In this document: piece after piece, positions 55,301 to 64,000 of the stretch
Numbering within the stretch: the stretch's first letter is position 1
Layout: the number at the start of each line of letters is the position of its first letter
The notes under the pieces: generated by a model
Told to the model about the DNA's origin: nothing
Database searches by the model: none
What the model saw: the letters and a program-made list of their open reading frames with translations, nothing else
Made by a program: the position numbers and the translations under genes
Assembly: GCF_963678635.1 (NCBI RefSeq)
Contig: NC_087064.1
Location: 8,593,671-8,657,670, forward strand
Source of the DNA: Symsagittifera roscoffensis
Lineage: Eukaryota; Xenacoelomorpha; Acoela; Convolutidae
DNA length: 64,000 nt
Reading direction: 5' to 3'

Positions 55301-56225
55301 AGAAATTTCGTGAACCCGAGAGAGAGAAAAAAATAAACCTCCCATTATTTAAATTCATCTGCCATTGTGAATCAAATGAAATGACCTGATAATGTCCAGT
55401 TTTTGACTTTCAAAAAAATGATAATGATAATTTCAGTGCCGCTGATCATTTCAGTGCCATTTAAGTTTTCGAAAAAAAAAATTTGATCATTTCAATGTCA
55501 TTGTCATTTCAGTGCCGTGAAAACGAGCCTGTCAATTACAAGATATTGATATCTTTGTTACACATTTTATCTTGATTGCGCTTACTTCCTGTTTTTTTAA
55601 AACTGATAAACAGTTAAAGGCTGCTCAACTCTATTTTTTTTTTCATATTTTTTTACGAGGCCAAACTGTTTGTTTTGGGAGTTGTAAACGGATTCTGCTA
55701 TAAGACCGCTCTCTTTGATCTTTCAAAGATCTCACGTTTCCTTTGATCGGCACATAAAATTCGACACTTTTAAAGACTTGTCTATGGCTTCCAGAAATCT
55801 ACACACACTAAATAACGCGCTTATCCAGAGCACAGTTTGGCCTCATAAGACTCAGAAAGAAAAAAAGTATAAGTATATTTAGATACAATATTCAAAGTAC
55901 ATCAAATAAAAATGTTTTGTTAGATCCTTGCTTAGTTTTTGGAAAAATGTAAAAATCAAGGTTATCTACACACAAATGAAATTAACTTTTCATGAGTTAT
56001 GCCGCGTATCCGTTTAGAATTCCCTTGTCTCTATTTTAGGTCGCAGTCAGCCATTTAATGATTTCCAATAAATTTATTTATGTAACACAGGTTTTGCAAG
56101 ATTACGCACAATAGTTTTCCGTAGCACAAGAAACAAGGCAGCTACTATCAGGGCAAAGCCTTGAAGGTTTGGACTGCCCTCCAAGTTCAAGCAAAAACAC
56201 TAAGAAAAATTTTGAAAAACAAACA
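52369..56225. other. Intergenic upstream of GH27 gene 2
   Basis: No gene was recognised. About 54800-54925 (cggagcgatttaatccgc, taacgcg, aaaataatcacaagt) resembles the middle of the 530-bp repeat and is probably a diverged fragment in the copy B orientation. 55430-55520 repeats tcatttcagtgcc three times. The rest is A/T-run DNA without motif. Confidence 0.45.
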
Positions 56226-56769
56226 AGACTGCTCGTATCAGGGCGAAGCCCTGAATGTTCCGACTGCCTTTAAGGTTTATGGAGCAGCAGTAATAACATA
56301 AAAAAATTAAATGGAATAAAAAAAAACGAAATTTTTTTTTCTAAAATTTGAAATTTTTTATGAAAATCATCCCCCCACACGCCAAATAAAGTACAAAAAG
56401 AGAGATTTGGTTCCTTGTAACAAATCAATTACGGCAAATAAGCTTCTTTCAACCAATTTGGAACGATTTATAAGACGGATTAAATCTCCGCTTACGCGTT
56501 AATAGCGCGAATTTTATCGCGTGTTAATTGTCCCAAATTGGTCAAAATGGCCAAAATGGCAATCTTTAAACCCTCATAACTTTACAAAAATGATCACAGG
56601 TGAAATATCTTTTCAAATTTAAGCTCAAGACAACAATACCTTTTGAATGATGTAAAAAGATTCCGTCAAAAATGGCTAGTTAAAAAGTCGAAATTTGTCT
56701 GAAGAAAAAAAAACCCACCCCGAGCACAAATATTCCGTTACTTTCGTATCGAAAGTCGGAACAAAAATC
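56226..56769 (-). repeat. Dispersed ~530-bp repeat, copy B
   Basis: This is the inverted partner of 26840-27364: agactgctcgtatcagggcg at the left, gtcggaacaaaaatca at the right, with the same internal palindrome. A short related piece (tatcagggcaaagccttgaa) lies just left at about 56145-56180. A weaker, collinear match at about 56840-57125 (cacagatgaaa..., ttgagaaaaaaacc) suggests a diverged tandem copy. Confidence 0.75.
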
Positions 56770-57972
56770 ACTCGAATTTAATTAAAACCTTTTTTCAAAA
56801 ACCACATGCTTAAGTCCAGTGTTATACGCTTGTGTTACAGAACAAACGGCCTAATGCATTGGTTGAATTTACTGCTGACAAAATATATGGGACCAAGTAA
56901 TAGGACAAAAAGTGTTGCGCGTTCGTTATCTCGATTTATAACAAAATTCGTCAATGTAGTCTCAAAGCTCAAACTCAAAGCCCTACTTTTTTTGCAAAAG
57001 TAGCCACAGATGAAAGCTTCTTTTTAGTTTTTAATAGTTATTAGACTTGGATATCAACATTGCTTAGACTGCTTTAAGGAATCCGTAAAAAACTGCTTGT
57101 TTAGACGTCGACACTCGTCTTGAGAAAAAAACCATAAATAATCCAACTTTTTCTTCAAAAAGCTTCTAACAAATTGTTGTGATTTTCATGGAGTTCAAAA
57201 AAATTGGAGCAATAAATTGTTGTGAACAGGGAGTTCTTTTATCATTACAGAAAAGAATCTTTTGCTTGTATCGCATGTAAAAACTTGAACTTGCCTCAGC
57301 CAAATTGTGAATCAGAATCGCTGCTCACATTTTAAATACACTGTGCTTCAACTTACCTCACAAGATGTCTGACAAGACCTCAGATATGTTTATGCGATAA
57401 AGTTCTTAAAGTAGAGAAGGGTTCAACCATTAAATGAGTTATCAAAACTTGATACTGCAATCAATTTGTACTAAAACTTTATCTTTTAGTGGTTGCTTTC
57501 AAAATCTTTTAGCTCACCATGCTACTCTTAATTGCTTCAAAAACGATCCGCTACTCTTTATTCAAAAAGAAACCTCCCAGTTAGTTTTTTTTTTAAATTT
57601 TTCTGACTTCTACTTGAACCTACCTTGAATTACTTTTTTTTCAAAATAAAGAATTACCTAAAAAAAAATTTAAGTCCGACTTGAGGTAAAAATTACCTTA
57701 ACTAACACTTACCATAAGTCACTAAGGGTAACTTTTTCCTCAATTTTTTGCAAATGCTTTTTCGGCATCTTAACGCAACATTGTGCATGGTGAATAACTT
57801 CAACCAATATAATTTGTTGACCTACACAAACCTAAAATTTTGTATGATGCTACTTTTTCTACGGTCAAACAAAAATAAGTACGTGTCAGTTTGTCAAAAT
57901 TGCAAGCTTAGACATTTGGTAAAGGTAAGAACAGCTTTTAAATACACAGCAGACATGATCGATGACTAAGAT

Positions 57973-58644
57973 AAAATAGACAACCTGGAAGAGAGTGCTG
58001 CCAAAATGACAGCTGTTAATTGGAGTTCTTCGATGAACTGGCCCCTGCGAGTTGGGGAAGAGCGGTGAGTGCCCCAGGGCACGAGCAAAGAACAGTCCGA
58101 CCAGGGGGGACTCGGGCCCGGCGGTGTTTTTAGCGTAAGCAACAACGTCGGGCAGACCTCCACATTCAACCCAAGCAGAATAGCCGACTGCTGGGAAAAA
58201 TTGCAGTCGTTAGTGACCAATCCAGGTCCAAGGCACAGATCAGTCCTGGCCAAGGAATTCTATCAGGCTCTCCAGAGGCTGTCCACGGATAAGCCCAATG
58301 GAAGACATACTAGTGGGAGCTCGGAGACCTGACTAGTTCCGGAGAAGGCCTCCAAGTCTCGAACGAGACGCAACGGAGAGAGAGAGAGGCTGTTAATTGG
58401 ACGAAAAAATTCAAACAAGTCAAAAACCTTAAAATATCGAACAGCTAGGCGTGGACAAGAGCCGCACAATTCATTGATTATTCAAGACCAAGCTGTTTAT
58501 CTGAAGACGTCTCAACAGATTCTGCAACAAGTTGAAAATGGCTTTGTTGCGGAATCCTTAACAAACTGCTTTCATCTTACATTTGCGGAATTATCTGAAA
58601 GTTTGCGGAATTCACTCACAAATGCAAGCCTCATAACAACTTGA
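57973..58644 (+). pseudogene. Unrecognised reading frame with in-frame stops
   Basis: One frame runs from about 57973 to TGA 58642 with only two internal stops, both TGA (58054-58056 and 58330-58332). A possible ATG lies at 58006. Between stops the text is protein-like and GC-richer than its surroundings: KMTAVNWSSSMNWPLRVGEE, then NPSRIADCWEKLQSL and KEFYQALQRL, then a basic stretch (SRTRRNGERERLLIGRK), then a helical tail (TSQQILQQVENGFVAESL). Both TGAs could be decayed CGA codons (C to T at CpG). No family was recognised and no splice sites tie it to neighbours. It may be a retrocopy or relic exon, or a live gene if TGA is read through. Confidence 0.45.
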
Positions 58645-59428
58645 TGCGTTCGCTCATTCAGCAACCCAACTGTTCCTGGCTGATTCCGTGACGCAAATTA
58701 TATGCCCACAAGTTTTATGATGCTAGTAATTGTGCGAACTACGCAACAATTTTATAAATGGATTACAATTACAATTTTTAAACTGTTTCAAGTTTTTTTT
58801 TCTAAATTTGTTTTCAATCATGTAATCTTTTTCTTACCCAAAGCGTCATCGTTTTAGTTCCGTGGTACAACATCCACTTTAACATTTTAACTGACAGATC
58901 AAAAACATATTCTACAGGCGCCATCGGAAAGACTATTATCTTTGTGGTAAGGCGTTCACTTTGAGAGTGCCCGATGTTGTATTCAATCCCCTACAATAGC
59001 AGTTATAGTACTTGAAAACGAGCTCTCACTTGAGCTCTAATTTGAGCTATACCATAGCTTGATTTATTTGTACTGCAATAATGGTACGCGTGAAAAATGC
59101 ATTTTTGGTCAAAACTTTTAAAAAGGGACGAAAACGTCGTTTTTGTCAAAAAATGGTCTGTGGCTCAATAAAGTTTCTCGAAACAAGATTTCATCTAGTT
59201 GATTGTGAGAGCTCAAAAAATCAACCAAAAAAATTAGATCCGCACCAGAGTGTTCGTACCTCCATTTATATTTTATTACTTTGCAACTGATTTCCTTAAG
59301 AATATCGTTAAATTTCGAAGAAACAAAGTTATTGGAGCAATACATCTTTAAGCCTCTCGTTATGTTAGCAAATGCGAATCTCGTATAGTTCCCATCATTC
59401 ATACAACTGTGTCCATCGGAATTTAAAA

Positions 59429-62400
59429 TCAATTTCCAATTTTAAGAAAGTTTGCCACTTTCACTGAGTTTTTTAACAGCTTTTTTGAAATGGGCGAGAT
59501 CCAGTTCAAAGTTTCAAGCTTCGTCTGATTACACCAGGATTTGTTCATGAAGCCTGCCAGTTTACCATTAAGAGAAACAGGAGCTCGGTAGTGAAAGGAG
59601 CGCAGTGTTGTATGTCGCTGTTTCCCCAGCCACAATTCCACTCCACTAAGAATTTTGGCACCAATTTTGTTTTCAGAACCTAAATTTTTTCATCGTTTTG
59701 GTCATGAAAGTCAGGGTGACAAAAAATTAGCATCATCCCCAAAAACAATTATTGGAAGTCTCTTATTGTTTTCCCGCTTTTTCCCAAATGTGAAATGTTC
59801 GCTACTAGAACAAAATTGTGTAAGCTTAGCTGCTGAATTAGTTCTTGATAGGGGGATACTCTTTTTAAGTTACCAAGGGAAGATTATCAACAAAAGTAAC
59901 ATATCAAAATACTGCGGTTCGCCATGAATTTCTACGCTGCAATTTTTTTGCAAAAAAAATGGTGAACTTGTTCAAATGGATGAGCAAAGACTAGTTCAGT
60001 AGAAACGACCTTCTAGGAAGGAAAGTTCTCGAAATCCCAATGAAGCAAAGCGCGTGGGTTAACTTCCTCGTAATGTTTCTCCTGATGTTACCCATTAACT
60101 GGTAATATGCTCAACGTAATAAAAACATCGCGGTTTGATTTAAAGAAAGACCCTCTCTTTATTCAGCGCTTTTTCGAACAGCAGATGTTAACTTATGGTT
60201 CTATGTTGCAAATTTGGGCTCTATGTTTCTAACTTGGTCTGCTTAGAGGGTAAGATTTTACCTTGATCGTCATTTTTTTTTACACTTCCGTACCTAGAAC
60301 TTCTGGTCTTCTGACGAATATACAGCTATGTGCATTGGGCAGGTAACAGGAGCTATACTTGTAGACTGATTTGCCAGGGTTGAGTGGTTTGTCCTTGAAA
60401 CTGTGAGTGGCATTCGAAATCACAAAACCAGAGTGATTTAGTTGCGGCAACGATTGATTACAGAAGTTGTTGAAGGTCGTATCGGGCGCTACAAAACAAT
60501 TCATTTTCTCGTCATTTTTTCTTTTAAAAACTTTAGCTTTTTTCTCACTAAAAAGTTCTAAAAAGCGATAGAGTAAAAAAAACAATTACCCCAGACAAGG
60601 CCACCAAATTACCTGATTTCATTCATTGCAGTTAAAAATAAGGGCAGACACAAAGTTTTCCTGGCTCTTTTCCATTATAGCCCAGTTACAATAAATTGCG
60701 CCATCCTATTGTGATTTTTGCAGCCTAGAAAACGTTTTTTTTTCCTTTATTTAAATTAAATAAAAATGGTTTTAGAACTATTTTGAGGCAATGACATTGT
60801 TGCAAATTTGGTGGAAAGGCTAATTTTTAGCCTGTTTCGAAGATCTCGATCAAAACTGCGGTATGCGGTGCGCCGCTTCACGGAACTTTGGAACGTTTTG
60901 AATCCGCATGGGACCCTTTAGGTTTTAGGGTAAGATGTCGTCGTATGAGTGGGGGATCTGAACTTAACAATCTCACAAACCACCCTCTTCAAGAAAGGGG
61001 GTTGGTTAAGTAGATTTACAGCAACTAGTCGAACTTTCAACAATCAAAACGCAGCAGTAAACTATATGGGGGCGTTGCGAGACTGCCAAGCAGATTCATA
61101 TGAGTATACCAGAAAAACAGGGGCTGGATGTAGGGGTGGGCGCACCCCTTATCAGTCCCCTCAGAGATTCGACCCCCTCACCGAACAAAGGGTCCCCCCT
61201 TTGGTATTATTTTATGATATCCATTTTAGTACGACCAACTAAAATTTTTCTGAAGGTGCCCTAGGCGTCAATATATACTAATTTTGAAGGAAAGTGCGCG
61301 CCGAAGAAACGCATTTTTTGGACAAAATTTTCCAAAAATGGCCCAAAAACGGCGTTTCTGACCTGGTTATTTAAAAGTTTGCGTGCGGCGCTATTTTTTT
61401 GGGTCAAAATAGGGTCTTTATAGTGTTCTGGGTGTGCTCGGAAAATCATTTTGGTCGACCGAAGAAAAGGTCGACAAAATTTTCGATAAATGTTTGAAAA
61501 TCGGCTTTCCCATCTCGAGAAAATCCTAGATCCGCCCCTGCAGAAAACTGAGGACTCTCTCAGTGTTTCGGCATTTGATTATGTTGTGCATTAACAATTC
61601 TTTGCTGGTTTTGCTTCGCGAACTTTCGTTGGCTCTCAATCCTAACATGAGATTAAACACGTCACAATGTTTTAAACATTACCGTCTTTGGTATTATGGC
61701 CAAATATGGTGGTAATATAGTTATCGGTGTGCTTCTTAAGCACTACTACACGTTGATATCAGAATCGAGGGAGATTTATCGCCCAAGATTTTTTACCGAC
61801 TCTTTCCTTAAGATCAAACTTGTCTACGTAATTGTGACGGATCGTTAAAAAATAGAGGTTAAACTCTCAAAAATCTTGGAATATAAAAACTGACCGTACA
61901 ATGTCATACAGTTTGTGAAGAATTAAATTAATGACATAAACTATCATACTTACCTGGCGCCGACCGTCCTCTGATCAAGCAGAGAGGTGGTCCAGGGCGA
62001 GGCCTCTGCATTGCACTGCGCGGAGGTTGACCCCTGCGATTTCTCCAAGTGAGAAACTCGGACGCACAATTTATTAGTGTGGGGACTGCGTACGCGCTAA
62101 CCCTGAAAAATTTGAACTTCTCAATCCTGTCCTTCCAGTTTTGTTAGAAGTAGCGCATGCTAAAACGCATATCTGCAAAATTCCCATTCAAATCAGCTTA
62201 CAAAAGAATAATAAAATAGAAAACATTAGCCCCACACTTTTGGGTTTATCTATCTTGCAGAGGAAAAACGGAAAAAGCGCACGAATGTTAACCTCGAAAG
62301 GACGGAACGTTCTTCCCGTATAGCATTTCCGTCTTTTTGATTGCTTCTGAGAGCGATTTGAACCTTTTGGTGTTGAACCCAATAATCTCGTCGTGGTCGT

Positions 62401-62500
62401 GAACTGCTAAGTAGTCATGTCGTCTGGCGTACTTTATTATGCAATATGAGTAGTGTAGTGCTCTGAAATGCTCCACTTCCCAAAACATTCTTGTCATATT
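59429..62500 (-). CDS. Probable GT92 (DUF23) family glycosyltransferase, last three exons
   Basis: Three minus-strand exons join in phase: 62500-62293, 60488-60294 and 59679-59429 (stop TGA), with GT-AG borders. The first exon starts at the best acceptor upstream (CCTAAG|AAT); earlier exons must lie beyond and were not found. The first exon reads EHFRALHYSYCIIKYARRH then DYLAVHDHDE, which fits the GT92 pattern of a conserved Cys/Arg helix followed by a metal-binding D-x-D-E motif. The second has a KPLNPGKSVYK segment like the 'KS-V-P' region of the family. The last has LRSFHYR, like the conserved HYR near the C-terminus. Such enzymes add galactose to glycans in the Golgi. The family call rests on motifs only; a beta-4-galactosyltransferase relative is the main alternative. 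Confidence 0.55.
61118..61540 (-). mobile_element. hAT-type MITE in an intron of the GT92-like gene
   Basis: The 423-bp element runs from CAGGGGCTGGATGTAGG to CCTAGATCCGCCCCTG. The flanks cagaaaaa (61110-61117) and cagaaaac (61541-61548) match at 7 of 8 positions as a target duplication. The reverse strand matches the 30504 element near its end (ggcggatctaggattttctcgag). No transposase was found. Confidence 0.75.
61946..62105 (+). ncRNA. U1: U1 spliceosomal snRNA
   Basis: The 160-nt sequence opens with ATACTTACCTG, whose ACTTACCTG pairs with 5' splice sites. It then follows the U1 plan: stem-loop I (CCTCT GATCAAGCAG AGAGG), the CCAGGGCGAGGC block, stem-loop II with the U1A-binding ATTGCAC, the TGACCCCTGCGATTTC block, stem-loop III, an Sm-like AATTTATTAG, and a final hairpin GGGGACTGCGTACGCGC ending in CCCTG. 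Two bases differ from the usual U1-70K loop (GATCAYGAAG), and the Sm site is not the common AATTTGTGG form. It is probably a functional or variant U1; a pseudogene is possible. It lies on the strand opposite to, and within an intron of, the GT92-like gene. A possible promoter region is 61870-61930. Confidence 0.9.
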
Positions 62501-64000
62501 CTTAGGACCACGAAAAGGTATGACAATCATAAAGTTTTTTTTTCCACAAAAGTCGTGCACATTTCATTTTTTTCCACAAAATGAAAAAAGAACGATTCGT
62601 GCATCACCGAAAAAGGGACACAAAACACTTCTTAGAATACATTTTGCTTCCGATCTATTTTGGGAAAAATTAGTTTCATGTTTTTTTAAATATTAAGATG
62701 ACTTGTATATCAACGCAAAGCTCTGATTGTTCCTACTGCAATAAAATTGGTCTCCAATAGCTGTTGATAAAGTTTTTTTGTTACTACTATGATAGAGTGG
62801 TCCCTCGAAAAAGCAACTGCGATAGACAGGTCCCGCATGCATTTCGCATGTTATACTTATGAAAACTAATTTGTGTAAAAGTTATTCATTTCAAAAATCT
62901 CGCGAAATATGTTGAGTCACTACCCGCATCCAAGTTTAGGCGTAAGTAACCGATTATAACGGATTATTATGATGATTTTTTGACAATTATAATCAATTAT
63001 TTTTACCAAAATTAGAAAATTAGGTCTTTAAGGGATTTATATTTGATTATAATCGTGATATTTTCCAAGAGATTATAATCTCTTAAAATCTACCATAATT
63101 GATTATAGTTCTTACAAAAAACCCTTCTTATTAAAATCGACTATAATCTCTTATGTTGCCGAATATTTTCTATTTTTGAAATATATCTTATGGGTTATTG
63201 TTTTTGTGTCAATAAGAAAATCTCTAAAAGAGAGATCTCGAACACTTTGGTTCATCTGACCACAAAGTTTTACCACGAAACAAAAGTTTCATAGAGATCC
63301 TTTCATATGAGTGGAAAGGTTCTCGCGGTAATAAATTTTTCGAATCAACCATGAAATTAAATCAATTTGCTGATGTTTTGCTGTTTAAAAAAGCTTAAAA
63401 TATGCATCACAAAACAACTCTAATGGGGAAGAAATGAAAAAAAACTTATAATTTTGAATTAATTAGAAAACTTTAAAATTCTTTTTCTCATTTTTCATAA
63501 GAACAAAAAAAAAGCATAAAAACGTCCAAAAAAAGCATAAAAGATAAGCAATTTAGATGCAAATTCGAAGACAAAAATAGGCAAACAAAAGGGATTATAA
63601 TCAATTATAATCAATTATAATGGATTTTTGTGGAAAACTAATGAAATAGAAATTTGAATAAAAATAATGGATTATTATCAATTATGATCGATTATAATTG
63701 TATCGAAAAATACACGAAAAATAATTGATTATAATTGATTATAATGGATTATAATTAATTATAATTTGATATTAAAAAGAGAGATTATAATGGATTACTA
63801 ATTGATTAAAATTGATTGTTTCTCAATATTAGTGAGACTGGTACTAAAATCGTAATATATTTGATTATTAACGCTTGAAAGAGGATGCAGGTAATTTTTC
63901 AGATTAAAAATTGTAATTAATACATTGTTTATACATTGAAATTTGCTCGCTTCACTTTATTTTACGGTTTAACAGCCATAATTGGGTTGACTTATTTGTC
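62501..64000. other. AT-rich right edge with TTATAATC repeats
   Basis: No gene was recognised. 62950-63130 and 63590-63830 are dense in the words attataatc and gattataatgg and their variants, a simple repeat also seen briefly at 29620-29660. Earlier exons of the GT92-like gene may lie here or beyond, but none was found. Confidence 0.5.

Noticed and set aside
58920..59000. tRNA-like stretch (ttgtggtaaggcgttcactttgagagtg...ttcaatcccc)
   Set aside because: The D-arm start and B box are degenerate and the acceptor ends do not pair. At most it is a relic of a tRNA or SINE.
59118..59432. Minus-strand frame after the GT92-like stop, with NYT and NIT sequons
   Set aside because: It is in a different frame, has no ATG at its start and no acceptor linking it to the gene. 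Probably 3' UTR or chance.

Overview
The window is animal nuclear DNA, AT-rich and mostly non-coding. It contains genes split by GT-AG introns, a U1 spliceosomal RNA gene, and BEL/Pao LTR retrotransposons, a group confined to animals. Nothing bacterial or organellar is visible. I cannot name the species; an invertebrate is most likely. 

Layout. 1-1955: a heavily decayed BEL/Pao pol relic. 1956-25440: an array of about 2-kb units, each carrying a broken Ty3/gypsy-like gag segment on the minus strand. A BEL/Pao element (BEL-1, 7998-17166, target duplication cacat) splits one unit. 26840-27364 and 56226-56769 are inverted copies of one roughly 530-bp repeat, on either side of a pair of GH27 alpha-galactosidase/alpha-N-acetylgalactosaminidase genes. 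The genes lie tail to tail (plus strand 29289-35365, minus strand 47430-52368). Between them sits a second BEL/Pao element (BEL-2, 36250-45991, target duplication ccagc). 57973-58644 is a GC-richer, unrecognised reading frame broken by in-frame stops. 59429-62500 holds the last three exons of a minus-strand gene resembling GT92 (DUF23) glycosyltransferases. Its first visible intron contains a plus-strand U1 snRNA gene and a hAT-type MITE. The right edge is AT-rich filler. 

Both BEL elements have a normal plan: LTR, primer-binding site, long leader, fused Gag-Pol, purine tract, LTR. Both are disabled in integrase. They differ in instructive ways. Their LTRs share ends but carry different tRNA-like modules with A- and B-box motifs. 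Their leaders share two related stem-loops exactly 200 bp apart in BEL-1. BEL-2 has an extra frame before gag that BEL-1 has mostly lost. Only BEL-1 carries a PDZ-domain coding fragment just after its primer-binding site, apparently captured from a host gene. 

The two GH27 genes encode secreted or lysosomal enzymes that remove terminal alpha-linked galactose or N-acetylgalactosamine. Both keep the catalytic aspartates but differ at the residue that separates the two specificities, and they share a near-identical tract in the last exon that suggests gene conversion. All calls come from reading the sequence; no database search was possible.
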